This document shows, in pieces, positions 1 to 8,342 of a stretch of DNA of 64,000 nt. The stretch spans positions 682,001-746,000 of the forward strand of contig NZ_AP019367.1 in NCBI RefSeq assembly GCF_003966955.1, read 5' to 3'. The number at the start of each line of letters is the position of its first letter. The first letter of the stretch is position 1. The DNA comes from Parolsenella catena. Its GTDB lineage: Bacteria > Actinomycetota > Coriobacteriia > Coriobacteriales > Atopobiaceae. The position numbers and the translations under genes were made by a program. The notes under the pieces are model-generated. The model saw nothing but the letters and a program-made list of their open reading frames with translations. It was not told where the DNA came from and ran no database searches.

Positions 1-79
1 CTACCCGCTCATGAGCGAGATCAAGGAGCTCTACCTCGACGCCTACTACGGTCGCGAGCCCAAGAGCTACGAGGACTAG
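1..79 (+). CDS. 3' end of an unidentified gene (possibly AdhE-like)
   Basis: Only the last 25 codons are present, ending in TAG at 77-79. The tail reads YPLMSEIKELYLDAYYGREP and then KSYED. A tail of the form PL..EI..LYL.AYYG is reminiscent of the C-terminus of iron-dependent alcohol dehydrogenases, including bifunctional AdhE, but this rests on recall of the family and the fragment is too short to be sure. A hairpin (92-123) follows the stop codon. The gene continues outside the window. Confidence 0.4.
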   Translation, partial: YPLMSEIKELYLDAYYGREPKSYED

Positions 80-91
80 TTTTTCGCTGAT

Positions 92-123
92 GCGCCGGGC
101 GCACGCGATGCCGCGCCCGGCGC
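92..123 (+). terminator. GC-rich hairpin after the first gene
   Basis: A perfect 10-bp inverted repeat (92-101 with 114-123, arm GCGCCGGGCG) lies 13 bases after the stop codon of the first gene. No T-run follows on either strand, so it is only a candidate terminator or an RNA-stabilising 3' hairpin. Confidence 0.35.
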
Positions 124-209
124 CGAAGCATAGGGGGGAGGGGAGTGACCGCCAGGGGCTGGCGGCCTCCCCACCATCACTCACCAAGACCCTTTAGGGA
201 GGGCTTAGC

Positions 210-971
210 ATGGAGCTTCCTCAGAACAAGGTGGAGCTTGTCCGTCGCGGCAACAAGGTGGTCTATGACACGGGCGACCGCATCGTCAAGGTCTTCAACG
301 TCTCCAAGGCCGAGAGCGACGTCTTCAACGAGGCGCTCAACCTCGCCCGCATCCAGGAGACCGGCATCCGCGTGCCCAAGATCCTCGAGGTGTCGAAGTC
401 CGAGGAGGGCTGGGCGCTTGCCACCGAGAAGGTGCAGGGCACCACGCTCGCCGAGCGCATGAAGGCCGACAAGAAGAACGTCGACGAGTACCTCGAGCAG
501 TTCGTTCGTCTGCAGCTCGAGGTCAACGGCCACACGGCGCCGCTGCTCAACCGTCAGCGCGACAAGTACGCCCGCATGATCAACGGCCTCACCGAGATCG
601 ACGCCACGACGCGCTACGAGCTGCTCATCCGCCTCGACGGCATGAAGGTCGAGAACCGCGTCTGCCACGGCGACTTCAACCCGTCCAACGTCATCGTGGG
701 CGATGACGGCCTGCTGTACGTCTGCGACTGGGCACACGCCACGCAGGGCTCTCCGGCCGCCGACGCCGCCATGACTTACCTGCTGTTTGCCCTTGAGGAC
801 CTGGCGCTTGCCGACAAGTACCTCATCATGTTCTGCAAGATGGCCGACATGCCCATGCAGGTCGTCCGTCGCTGGACGAGCATCGTGGCGGCGAGCGAGC
901 TTGCCCGTCACCGCGACGCCAAGGAGGAGGAGTTCCTCCGCGGGTGGATTGACGTGGCTGAGTACCAGTAG
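210..971 (+). CDS. Aminoglycoside/choline-kinase-like phosphotransferase
   Basis: The 253-residue protein has the protein-kinase-like fold of the APH/choline kinase superfamily. The catalytic loop HGDFNPSNVIV (about residues 152-162) supplies the H.D....N signature, and CDWAHA (about 172) holds the metal-binding aspartate that replaces the usual DFG/D.E. The N-terminal part has a plausible nucleotide-binding lobe (GNKVVYDTGDRIVKVF). The ATG follows a strong AGGGAGG ribosome site. The substrate cannot be read from sequence; choline, ethanolamine or a sugar are possible. It stands alone between two structured intergenic regions. Confidence 0.75.
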   Translation: MELPQNKVELVRRGNKVVYDTGDRIVKVFNVSKAESDVFNEALNLARIQETGIRVPKILEVSKSEEGWALATEKVQGTTLAERMKADKKNVDEYLEQFVRLQLEVNGHTAPLLNRQRDKYARMINGLTEIDATTRYELLIRLDGMKVENRVCHGDFNPSNVIVGDDGLLYVCDWAHATQGSPAADAAMTYLLFALEDLALADKYLIMFCKMADMPMQVVRRWTSIVAASELARHRDAKEEEFLRGWIDVAEYQ

Positions 972-993
972 GACCTGCTGACGGATACCCGTC

Positions 994-1095
994 GGGCCCG
1001 GGAGGTTCCTCGCGGACGTCCTCGCGGCCGGGGGTCTCGTGACAAACGAGGCGCCCGGCTGCTGCGGAATGTACGCTACGGAACCTCCCGGGCCC
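994..1095. ncRNA. Long fold-back, candidate structured RNA
   Basis: The gene-free gap 972-1314 contains a perfect 16-bp inverted repeat (994-1009, GGGCCCGGGAGGTTCC, with 1080-1095). The 70-base interior can itself fold: GCCGGG...CCCGGC encloses CTCGT-GACAA-ACGAG. This nested architecture is more elaborate than a terminator. It matches no RNA family I recognise (not tRNA, SRP RNA, tmRNA or 6S by eye). No T-run follows. Strand and function are unknown. Confidence 0.45.
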
Positions 1096-1119
1096 TTGCT
1101 GTCTCGCGGCTGGGGGGTG

Positions 1120-1236
1120 CCGTTCGGCCTGGCGGCCGGCATTCTTGCCATCCCCGGGCGGCGCGGGGGCCGGGCCCTGCTCTTCCCTGAGGCTGACGGA
1201 TCCGTCGCGGGGCGGCCGTTCGGCCTGACGGCCGGC
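1120..1236. repeat. Pair of 21-bp direct repeats
   Basis: CCGTTCGGCCTGGCGGCCGG (1120-1139, plus C) recurs at 1216-1236 with one G-to-A change. The copies lie between the 994-1095 fold-back and the nadK promoter. A short palindrome, TGACGGATCCGTC, sits between them at about 1194-1206. They could be protein-binding sites or old duplications. Confidence 0.6.
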
Positions 1237-1254
1237 GTGCTATCTGTCTCCTGG

Positions 1255-1263
1255 TGGTAGAAT
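1255..1263 (+). promoter_or_regulatory. Extended -10 promoter for nadK
   Basis: TGG followed by TAGAAT (1258-1263) makes an extended -10 element 52 bases before the nadK start. No good -35 box is visible at normal spacing, which is common with extended -10 promoters. It lies immediately downstream of the second 21-bp repeat. Confidence 0.45.
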
Positions 1264-1314
1264 CATCGAACGAATGTTTTCTCGGCCAGGCGGCCGCAGA
1301 AAGGGGAGTGCCGC

Positions 1315-2178
1315 GTGAAGGTCCTGCTCGTTCCCAACTACTCGCGCGCCGATGCCGTGCAGGCGGCGGCGACGCTCGAGGTGTGGCTTGCCCACGAGGG
1401 CGTCGAGGTCGTGTGGGCGCACGACAAGAAGCGCGAGCCCAACCGCGTCTGCGACCCGGTGGGCGCCTGTCTCGTGGTGTCGCTCGGCGGTGACGGCACG
1501 CTGCTGCGCGCGGCGAGCATCGTGGGCTATCGCGAGATTCCCATCCTCGGCCTGTCCTTCGGGCACCTCGGGTTTCTCACGGGTGCCGGCTCTAAGAACA
1601 TCGTGGAGTCCGTCTCGCGCGCGCTTGCAGGAGAGATGCACCAGAGCAGACGCGCCACGCTCGACGTGGACGTCACGTTTTGCTGCGGCGGCGGCCTCAT
1701 GAGGGACACCCACCACTTTGCGCTCAACGAGCTCGCGCTCACGCGCGGCGCGCTCGGTGACATGATCGAGTTCGACGTGAGCGTCTCGGGCAATCGCATC
1801 GACCGCCTGCGCGGCGACGGATTCGTCGTGGCCACGGCCACCGGCTCCACGGGCTACGCGCTCTCCTCGGGAGGCCCCATCGTGACGCCCGAGTTCAACG
1901 GCATGGTCTGCGTGCCCATAGCGCCCCACACGATCCTCGCCCGCGCGTTTCTCACGTCCTCGGCAGACATCGTGGAGCTCGAGCTGTCAGACGAGCGACC
2001 CGCCGAGAGCAGCGTGTTCGTGGACGGGCAGCTCGTCACCTGCCCGGAGGGCGGCCAGGTGGTCGCGTGCTCCGTTCGCCGCGGACCCGGTGACGTCATC
2101 CTGCTCGACTCGGACGCCGGCGGGTTCTATGACTCGGTGTCGCGCGTCTTCTACGGGCAGATGCGCAAGAAGCAGTAG
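1315..2178 (+). CDS. nadK: NAD kinase
   Basis: This ATP-dependent kinase phosphorylates NAD to NADP in the cytoplasm. The 287-residue sequence shows the family signatures in order: GGDGT (about 60-64, catalytic aspartate), the NE motif in ALNELALTRG (about 137), and the glycine-rich block GDGFVVATATGSTGYALSSG (about 169-188). The start is GTG at 1315, preceded by AAGGGGAG. recN follows 56 bp downstream, a nadK-recN pairing common in Gram-positive bacteria. Confidence 0.95.
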   Translation: MKVLLVPNYSRADAVQAAATLEVWLAHEGVEVVWAHDKKREPNRVCDPVGACLVVSLGGDGTLLRAASIVGYREIPILGLSFGHLGFLTGAGSKNIVESVSRALAGEMHQSRRATLDVDVTFCCGGGLMRDTHHFALNELALTRGALGDMIEFDVSVSGNRIDRLRGDGFVVATATGSTGYALSSGGPIVTPEFNGMVCVPIAPHTILARAFLTSSADIVELELSDERPAESSVFVDGQLVTCPEGGQVVACSVRRGPGDVILLDSDAGGFYDSVSRVFYGQMRKKQ

Positions 2179-2234
2179 GAGCAGTCGCGGCCGCCACGTG
2201 CGGCCGCTGCCATGTGCCAGGGAGGCAGCCAACC

Positions 2235-3863
2235 ATGATCGACGAGCTCCACGTCCAGAGCGTGGCCCTCATCCGTGACGCGACGATCCGTCCCGCCGCC
2301 GGTCTCACCGTGCTCACGGGCGAGACGGGTGCCGGCAAGACGGCGCTGCTTTCCGCCCTCAAGCTGCTCGTGGGCGAGCGGGCAGACGCGGGAGCGGTGC
2401 GCGAGGGCGATGACCACCTGCTCGTGGAGGGACACGTCTACCTGGGACCCGACGACGCGGACGGCCACGTCGTCAGGCGTCGCGTCGAGGCGGCGGGCCG
2501 CGGTCGCGTGAGCTTCGACGGCCACATGGCGAGCGTGGCCGAGCTCGCGGCCCAGGTCGGCTCCACGGTGGACCTGTGCGGCCAGCACGAGCACCAGCGC
2601 CTGCTGTCCGTGGCCACCCATGCCCAGATGCTCGACGCCTGGACAGGCGAGCCCGCCGCGAGGGCACTCGCCGAGTACCGAGACGCGCTCGCCGAGGCCG
2701 CGGACGCCGCCGCGGAACTCGAGCGCGTGCGCGAGCTCGCGCGCAGCGGAAACGAGCGCCTCGAGCAGGCCGAGTTCGAGCTGCGTCGCATCGACGAGGT
2801 GAACCCGCAGCCAGGCGAGCTCGAGGAGCTCGAGGACGCGCTGCCCCGCGCCGAGCATGCCGAGGCGCTGCTTCGTGCGAGCGAGTCTGCCCGCGAGGCC
2901 GTCTCGGGAGACGGCGGCGCCATGGACCGACTTTCGGGTGCCGTGGGCGAGCTTCGCGACGCCTCGCGCTATGACGACGCCCTGGCGACCTTGGCAGACT
3001 CGCTCGAGAGCGCGCTCATCGACGTGGAGGACTGCGCCTCGCAGCTGCGCGAGTATCGCGACTCCGTTGACCTTGACCCCGTCGAGCTCGAGCGCATGCA
3101 GCAGCGCATGGCGTCTCTGCAGGGTCTCATACGCACGTTCGGGCCGGGCATGGAGGACGTTCTCGCGCGTCGCGAGCGGGCCCGCGAGGTCGTGGAGACG
3201 GTCGGCGACTCGGGCGAGCGCGAGCGTGCGGCCGAGCGTGCCGTCGACAGGGCGGAGGGGCGCCTCGCGAGGGCGGCCGACGCGCTCGACGCCGTGCGCG
3301 CCGAGGCGGCCCCGCGCTTCTCGGCGGCCGTCACCGAGCAGATGTCTCGCCTCGAGATGGCCGGCGCGGAGCTTATGGTGGCCCTCGAGCGCAGCCCGCG
3401 CGAGCAGTGGGGCCAGGGCGGCCCCGGGCGTGTGGAGCTCATGTACCGACCCGGCGCGGGGCTCACGGCCCGTCCGCTTCGGCGCATAGCGTCGGGCGGC
3501 GAGGTGAGCCGCGTCATGCTCGCGTGCAAGGTCGTCCTCGGCAACGCGGACGGCGTGGACACGCTCGTGTTCGACGAGGTGGACGCCGGCGTGGGCGGCT
3601 CCACGGCCCGCTCGCTCGCCGCGGTGCTCGCCGACCTCGCCAAGACGCACCAGGTCATCGTCGTGACGCACCTCGCGCAGGTGGCGGTGGCGGGCCAGTG
3701 CCACTACCTCGTGTCGAAGTCGGTGGGCGAGGACGGCCGTCCCGTGACGACCCTGCGCGAGATATCGGGCGAGCAGCGCGTGGCAGAGATCGCGCGCATG
3801 CTCTCCGGTGACACGTCCGACATCTCGCTCGCACACGCCCGCGAGCTTCTCTCCGAGGCCTAG
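2235..3863 (+). CDS. recN: DNA repair protein RecN
   Basis: RecN is an SMC-like ATPase acting in double-strand break repair. The protein begins MIDELHVQSVALIRDA, with Walker A GETGAGKTALL close to the N-terminus. A coiled-coil-rich middle (roughly residues 140-350) follows, then the ABC signature RIASGGEVSRVMLA and Walker B TLVFDEVDAGVGG near the C-terminus. An in-frame GTG at 2214 is possible, but GGAGG at 2221-2225 sits correctly for the ATG at 2235, so the shorter 542-residue form was chosen. That is close to the usual RecN length of about 550. Confidence 0.95.
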   Translation: MIDELHVQSVALIRDATIRPAAGLTVLTGETGAGKTALLSALKLLVGERADAGAVREGDDHLLVEGHVYLGPDDADGHVVRRRVEAAGRGRVSFDGHMASVAELAAQVGSTVDLCGQHEHQRLLSVATHAQMLDAWTGEPAARALAEYRDALAEAADAAAELERVRELARSGNERLEQAEFELRRIDEVNPQPGELEELEDALPRAEHAEALLRASESAREAVSGDGGAMDRLSGAVGELRDASRYDDALATLADSLESALIDVEDCASQLREYRDSVDLDPVELERMQQRMASLQGLIRTFGPGMEDVLARRERAREVVETVGDSGERERAAERAVDRAEGRLARAADALDAVRAEAAPRFSAAVTEQMSRLEMAGAELMVALERSPREQWGQGGPGRVELMYRPGAGLTARPLRRIASGGEVSRVMLACKVVLGNADGVDTLVFDEVDAGVGGSTARSLAAVLADLAKTHQVIVVTHLAQVAVAGQCHYLVSKSVGEDGRPVTTLREISGEQRVAEIARMLSGDTSDISLAHARELLSEA

Positions 3864-3870
3864 CGCGTCC

Positions 3871-3978
3871 GGCGTTTGCACGCCGACGCCGTTCGTGTGG
3901 CGCTCTTGCACGTCGCCATCGTTCGTGTGGCGCTTCTGCACGTCGCCATCGTTCGTGTGGCGCTTCTGCACGCTGAAC
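3871..3978. repeat. 30-bp tandem repeat array, left half
   Basis: About 3.5 units of a 30-bp repeat start at 3871, 3899, 3929 and 3959. The shared core is GGCGCTTCTGCACGTCGCCA followed by TCGTTCGTGT, with a few substitutions in the first unit. There is no spacer between units, so this is not CRISPR. It fills the convergent gap between recN and tatD together with the opposed array at 3981-4100. Confidence 0.85.
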
Positions 3979-3980
3979 GG

Positions 3981-4100
3981 CGCTTGAGCGTGCAGAATCG
4001 CCACGGCAACGCGGCAAGCGTGACGAATCGCCACGGCAACGCGGCAAGCGTGCAGAATCGCCACGGCAACGCGGCAAGCGTGACGAATCGCCGCAGCAAC
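3981..4100. repeat. 30-bp tandem repeat array, right half
   Basis: Four exact-length 30-bp units start at 3981, 4011, 4041 and 4071. The core is AATCGCCACGGCAAC plus GCGGCAAGCG, with alternating centres CGTGCAG and CGTGACG. The CGTGCAGAATCGCC core is close to the reverse complement of the left array's GGCGCTTCTGCACG, so the two arrays face each other. The array ends 5 bp before the tatD stop codon. Confidence 0.85.
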
Positions 4101-4105
4101 GTTGC

Positions 4106-4897
4106 CTATTGCAGGCTGAGCAGGCGGCGGCTTGTGGCCGCGATGACGCCGCTCACGTCCTCGTCTCGCAGCTCGCAGAGCTCGCCGAGCGTCTCGCGAA
4201 GGCGCCCCGCAAGCCGGTCGGGTGGCCACTCGAGGGCGTGGGCGCCCTCGCCAGGCAGGTCTGTCTCGAGCAGCAGCTGGGCGGCCGGGATCTGCGTGGC
4301 GTAGGAGCGTCCCCGCCGCGTCCTTAGCCCAAACGCGTTCACCGAGAACAGGCAGCCCATCCGCCGCGCGCGCGTGAGCTGCTCTCCCGAGCCGGAGAAC
4401 CAGTGGACGATGACGTCGTTTCTCTCGCACGTTCCGTGGCGCTCGAGCAGGTCGAGCACGGCGCCGGCCGAGGCCACGGCATGCAGCGACAGCACGTGGC
4501 CGCCTCCCGCGCATGCGTCGAGCACGGCGTCAAGTGCCGAGACCTGCAGCGCGGCGCTCGCGTCTCTGCCGTGCGAGAAGTCCAGCCCGACCTCGGCCAC
4601 GTAGCGCATCGAGGCGGCGAGCTCGGCCGCGTGGCGCGCGTCCGCCTCGTCGCAGCGGCCGTCCGCGAGCCACCAGGGGTGCAGGCCCACGCCCACGCGC
4701 ACGTTGCCCGCGCCTGCGAGCTCGCGCTCGGCACGCTCGAACTCGCCGGGCGTCACCGTGGCGCACAGCGCGCCCACGCCTGCCGCCGCGAGCTTGCGCG
4801 CCGCGGCCGCGGGGTCGTCATAGAACGCGAGGTGCGCGTGCAGGTCAAAGACGCCCGTCTCGCGAGCGGTGTCGGATGGCGCCGGCCCCGCCGTCAC
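4106..4897 (-). CDS. tatD: TatD-family metal-dependent hydrolase
   Basis: The 263-residue amidohydrolase-fold protein belongs to the TatD DNase family, which has 3'-5' exonuclease and quality-control roles. Metal-site motifs are HAHL near the N-terminus, AEVGLDFS (about 105), SLHA (about 143), VHWFSGS (about 173) and ETDLP (about 212). The start is a GTG at 4897 that overlaps the tcdA stop codon by four bases (GTGA), so the two genes are probably translationally coupled. The same frame stays open upstream through tcdA, but that is the antisense-like reading of the tcdA gene. TatD usually has HCFSGS; here it is HWFSGS. Confidence 0.85.
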   Translation of the reverse strand: MTAGPAPSDTARETGVFDLHAHLAFYDDPAAAARKLAAAGVGALCATVTPGEFERAERELAGAGNVRVGVGLHPWWLADGRCDEADARHAAELAASMRYVAEVGLDFSHGRDASAALQVSALDAVLDACAGGGHVLSLHAVASAGAVLDLLERHGTCERNDVIVHWFSGSGEQLTRARRMGCLFSVNAFGLRTRRGRSYATQIPAAQLLLETDLPGEGAHALEWPPDRLAGRLRETLGELCELRDEDVSGVIAATSRRLLSLQ

Positions 4898-5748
4898 CGC
4901 TCGCCCCTGTCCCAGCGCCACGGCTCGTAGCCAATGAGCGCGCGGATGACGCGCCCGGCCACCATCTGGCCCATGATGGGCGGCATGTAGCTCGCCGTGC
5001 CCAGGTTGGACAGTCCGCCGTGAGAGCTTCCGGCCACGGGCCTGGGGCGCACGGGCTCCTCGGGCGAGTAGAGCACCTCGAGGTGGCGCACCCCGCGGCG
5101 CGAGCACTCCCTGCGGATCGTGCGCGCCATGCGGCAGCCGTGGGTCTTGGAGATGTCTGCGAGGGCGAACTTCTCGGGGTCGAGCTTGTTGGCGGCGCCC
5201 ATGCTGCTCACCTCGGGGATGTTCGCGCCCCACGTGAGGCGGGCGAGCTCGATCTTCTGCGTGATCGTGTCGATGGCGTCCACCACGTAGTCGAGCCTTC
5301 CTCGGCCCACCACCTGGCCCTGCCCGTCCACCTCGGCGCCGGCCCAGGCAAGCACCTCGGGCAGGCTCTCCTTCGTGACGTAGCTCTGCCGGCACTCCAC
5401 GCGGCAGCGCGGGTTGATCTCTCGGACCATCTCGCGCATGACGTCGGCCTTGACGCGCCCCACGGTGCTCTCGAACGCGAGCGCCTGGCGGTTGAGGTTG
5501 CTTGCGTCAACCGTGTCGCGGTCCACGAGGAACAGCTCGCCCACGCAGGCGCGCGCGAGCGCCTCCACGCAGCTCGAGCCCACGCCGCCCAGGCCTATCA
5601 CGAGCACGCGCGATCCCTGGATGCGCGCGAGGCCCTCCCCGGTGAAGATGGGGCGCAGGCGCGTCGTGATGTCATCGGCAGCCCCGGCTGCCTGGGTGGG
5701 CTCGCCCAGGGTCGCGCCCGTCTGCTTATTGGTGGTCGTCTCGCTCAC
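4894..5748 (-). CDS. tcdA: tRNA t6A37 dehydratase (TcdA, ThiF/E1-like)
   Basis: TcdA uses ATP to cyclise N6-threonylcarbamoyladenosine at position 37 of ANN-decoding tRNAs. The 284-residue protein has the E1-like Rossmann motif GLGGVGSSCVEALAR (about 52-66), the ATP-binding DRDTVDASNLNRQ (about 76-88) and DAIDTITQK (about 162). Family members are near 270 residues; the extra length is a low-complexity N-terminus. It is co-transcribed with tatD, whose start overlaps its stop. Confidence 0.88.
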   Translation of the reverse strand: MSETTTNKQTGATLGEPTQAAGAADDITTRLRPIFTGEGLARIQGSRVLVIGLGGVGSSCVEALARACVGELFLVDRDTVDASNLNRQALAFESTVGRVKADVMREMVREINPRCRVECRQSYVTKESLPEVLAWAGAEVDGQGQVVGRGRLDYVVDAIDTITQKIELARLTWGANIPEVSSMGAANKLDPEKFALADISKTHGCRMARTIRRECSRRGVRHLEVLYSPEEPVRPRPVAGSSHGGLSNLGTASYMPPIMGQMVAGRVIRALIGYEPWRWDRGER

Positions 5749-5849
5749 GTAGGGCCTCCAGTCAGGTAAAGTCAGAGTGTTGCAAAAGATGATAGCTGTG
5801 AACGGGCCGTCTGCGGGCCCATGCCGCGCGGCCAGGCGAGGGAGGGCGC

Positions 5850-7331
5850 ATGCGCCAGGGATTCGACAACGACAAGTACATCGAGCTGCAGGCCGAGCAC
5901 ATCCGCGAGCGCATCGCCCAGTTCGGCGGCAAGCTCTACCTCGAGTTCGGCGGCAAGCTGTTCGACGACTACCACGCGAGCCGCGTGCTGCCCGGGTTCG
6001 AGCCAGACTCCAAGTTCCGCATGCTCAAGAGCCTCGCCGACGACGTCGAGGTCATCATCGCCATCAACGCCAACCACATCGAGAAGAACAAGGCGCGCGG
6101 CGACCTCGGCATCACCTATGACGAGGACGTCCTGCGCCTCGTGGACCTGTTCCGCGGCCAGGGGTTCGCCGTGGCCGCCGTCGTGCTCACGCAGTACGCC
6201 AACCAGCCTGCCGCAAACGTCTTCCGCGCCCGCCTGGAGTCGCTTGGCATCGCCTGCAAGCTGCACTACCCAATCGAGGGATACCCTCATGACGTCGACC
6301 TCATCGTCTCGGAGAGGGGCTACGGCAGAAACGAGTTCGTGGAGACGACGCGCCCGCTCGTGGTCGTGACGGCGCCCGGCCCCGGCTCGGGCAAGCTCGC
6401 CACGTGCCTGTCGCAGATCTACCACGAGCACGAGCACGGCGTGGAGGCCGGATACGCCAAGTTCGAGACGTTCCCGGTGTGGAACCTGCCGCTCACGCAC
6501 CCGGTGAACATCGCCTACGAGGCCGCCACCGCAGACCTGGACGACGCCAACATCATCGACCCGTTCCACCTCGACGCCTACGGCAAGACCACGGTGAACT
6601 ACAACCGCGACGTCGAGGCCTTCCCCGTGGTGCGCGCGCTCATGGAGAGGATCCTGGGCGAGAGCCCCTACCAGAGCCCCACGGACATGGGCGTCAACAT
6701 GGTGGGCTTCGCCATCACAGACGACGAGGCGTGCCGCGACGCGAGCCGCATGGAGATCGTGCGCCGCTACTTCCAGGCTGCCGTGGGCGTCAAGCGCACG
6801 GGCATGGGCGCCGAGCAGGTCGACCGCCTCGAGCTCATCATGAAGAAGGCCGGCATCGACAAGAACTACTCGCCGGCGCGCTCCGCAGCCCTCACGAAGG
6901 AGCAGGTCACGGGCTCGCCGGTGGGCGCCATGGTCATGCCTGACGGCTCGGTCGTCACGGGCAAGACCTCGACGCGCCTGGGCGCGGCCAGCTCGCTGCT
7001 CATGAACGCGCTCAAGGTGGTCTCGGGCGTGGACATCGAGCTCGAGGTCATCTCGAACAGCGCCATCGAGCCCATCAGCTACCTCAAGACGCACTTCCTT
7101 GGGTCTTCCAACCCGCGCCTGCACACGGACGAGACGCTCATGGCGCTCTCCATCACCTCGGCCACCGACGAGGTGGCGGCCCGCGTGCTCGATGGCCTCG
7201 GGCAGCTGCGCGGCTGCGACGCGTTCTTCTCGGTCATCATCTCCGCGACCGACGAGCAGGTGCTGCGCCGCCTGGGCATCAACGTGTGCTGCGAGCCCAA
7301 GTACGAGCGCACGGGCATCTACCACAGGTAA
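5850..7331 (+). CDS. DUF1846 (UPF0371) family protein
   Basis: The 493-residue protein belongs to the DUF1846 family, found in many anaerobic Firmicutes and Actinobacteria. Recognisable stretches are the N-terminal GFDNDKYIELQAEHIRERI, the nucleotide-loop-like TAPGPGSGKLATCLSQIYHE (about 173-192) and NFEVTF-type glycine-rich blocks further on (GVNMVGFAITDDEACR). The molecular function is not settled. The P-loop-like GPGSGK suggests phosphate or nucleotide binding, which is inference. GAGGGAGG precedes the ATG. A perfect hairpin repeat follows the gene. Confidence 0.85.
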   Translation: MRQGFDNDKYIELQAEHIRERIAQFGGKLYLEFGGKLFDDYHASRVLPGFEPDSKFRMLKSLADDVEVIIAINANHIEKNKARGDLGITYDEDVLRLVDLFRGQGFAVAAVVLTQYANQPAANVFRARLESLGIACKLHYPIEGYPHDVDLIVSERGYGRNEFVETTRPLVVVTAPGPGSGKLATCLSQIYHEHEHGVEAGYAKFETFPVWNLPLTHPVNIAYEAATADLDDANIIDPFHLDAYGKTTVNYNRDVEAFPVVRALMERILGESPYQSPTDMGVNMVGFAITDDEACRDASRMEIVRRYFQAAVGVKRTGMGAEQVDRLELIMKKAGIDKNYSPARSAALTKEQVTGSPVGAMVMPDGSVVTGKTSTRLGAASSLLMNALKVVSGVDIELEVISNSAIEPISYLKTHFLGSSNPRLHTDETLMALSITSATDEVAARVLDGLGQLRGCDAFFSVIISATDEQVLRRLGINVCCEPKYERTGIYHR

Positions 7332-7339
7332 GCAACCGG

Positions 7340-7372
7340 AATGAGACAAGGGGACAGTCCCCTTGTCTCATT
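7340..7372. repeat. REP-like perfect palindrome
   Basis: Sixteen-base arms (7340-7355 and 7357-7372) around a single central base, starting AATGAGACAAGGGGAC. It lies between the DUF1846 gene and the HAD gene. It shares the GGGGAC/GTCCCC core with other intergenic palindromes in this window (8228-8279, 58055-58151) and looks like a repetitive extragenic palindrome. Confidence 0.85.
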
Positions 7373-7406
7373 ATTTCACGAACAATCGAGACTGAGGGGG
7401 ATTCGC

Positions 7407-8228
7407 ATGGCCTTTGAGATCATCGCGCTTGACATGGACGGCACGCTGCTTGACTCGCGCAAGCGTGTGCTGCCAAGCTCCGTCGCCGCCGTCGAGCGCG
7501 CGGCTGCGGCCGGCAAGACCGTCGCGATCTGCTCGGGCCGCTGCCCGGTCATGGTCACGAAGTACCGAGACGAACTGCCGGGCGTGCGCTACGCCATCTG
7601 CTGTGCCGGCGCCATGATCTATGACATGGAGCACGACCGCGTCGTGGACGAGACGAACCTCGATCCCGCGTTCATCTCTCACGCCCTGGACGTGGCGGAG
7701 GAGGAGGGGTTCTTCCTGCTCGAGGTCACGAGCGGCACGGGCATCTACATGCAGGCGGACGAGATGTCCCAGGCCGCGCGCTGCGGCGTGGGCATCTACG
7801 AGCAGCTCTACCACGAGACGTCCACGGTCATCGCCGACGCTCACGCGTTCGCGCGCAGGCCCGACGTGCTCCAGTCCAAGCTCAACTTCCACTTCGCGGA
7901 CGTCGCCGCGCGCGACCGCTGCCGCGCCCGGCTCGAGGGCTCGGGCGTGGTTATCACGAATTGCGAGCGCTCGAGCATGGAGTTCTCGGCCCCCGGCATC
8001 GACAAGGGCGTGGGCCTGGCCAGGCTCGCAGCGCTGCTCGGCGTGCCCGAGTCGTCCACCATCTCGGTGGGAGACGCCGAGAACGACCTGGCCATGCTGC
8101 GCTCGGCGGGCCTTGGCGTGGCCATGGGAAACGCGCTGCCCTGCGCCGTGGAGGCCGCCGACGTCCAGGTTGCCGACAACGACCACGACGGCGTGGCCGA
8201 GGCGATCGAGCGCTACCTGCTCGCATAG
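7407..8228 (+). CDS. HAD-IIB (Cof-type) phosphatase
   Basis: The 273-residue protein is a Cof-family haloacid-dehalogenase phosphatase, probably acting on sugar phosphates or similar small metabolites. Motif I is DMDGTLLDS (about 9-17). Motif II is ICSGR with T/S, motif III the lysine near SKLNF (about 150), and motif IV GDAENDLAML (about 225-234). The ATG at 7407 follows GAGGGGG. The same frame is open from 7341, but that part is the hairpin repeat and was excluded. The substrate is not predictable from sequence. Confidence 0.88.
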   Translation: MAFEIIALDMDGTLLDSRKRVLPSSVAAVERAAAAGKTVAICSGRCPVMVTKYRDELPGVRYAICCAGAMIYDMEHDRVVDETNLDPAFISHALDVAEEEGFFLLEVTSGTGIYMQADEMSQAARCGVGIYEQLYHETSTVIADAHAFARRPDVLQSKLNFHFADVAARDRCRARLEGSGVVITNCERSSMEFSAPGIDKGVGLARLAALLGVPESSTISVGDAENDLAMLRSAGLGVAMGNALPCAVEAADVQVADNDHDGVAEAIERYLLA

Positions 8229-8279
8229 GGACCAGAGGGGACGGGTCCCTCTGGTCCCGGACCAAACGAACCCGTCCCC
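8228..8279. repeat. REP-like compound palindrome
   Basis: GGGACCAGAGGG (8228-8239) pairs with 8247-8258. The inner GGGGACGGGT (8237-8246) can alternatively pair with ACCCGTCCCC (8270-8279). The two pairings are mutually exclusive. The left arm starts inside the HAD stop codon. No T-run follows, so it is better described as a repeat than a terminator. Confidence 0.75.
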
Positions 8280-8342
8280 TTTGGCGCCATCCTGGCGGCA
8301 TCATTAATTTGGCGTGAAGTGCGCGCGGAGCCGCCCGTGCGG

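Noticed and set aside
994-1095. tRNA or tmRNA in the nadK upstream gap
   Set aside because: No T-loop GTTCRA, no CCA end and no cloverleaf arm lengths; the fold is a long nested hairpin.
3871-4100. CRISPR array
   Set aside because: The 30-bp units are directly adjacent with no unique spacers, no cas genes are nearby, and the array reverses orientation midway.
2151-4514. Very long reverse-strand open frame (787 codons) across recN and the repeat array
   Set aside because: It is the antisense reading of a high-GC gene; composition is Arg/His/Gly-rich without domains, and recN on the plus strand explains the region.
5749-5849. Defined divergent promoters between tcdA and the DUF1846 gene
   Set aside because: TTGCAA and several AT-rich hexamers are present, but none pair at 16-18 bp spacing on either strand.
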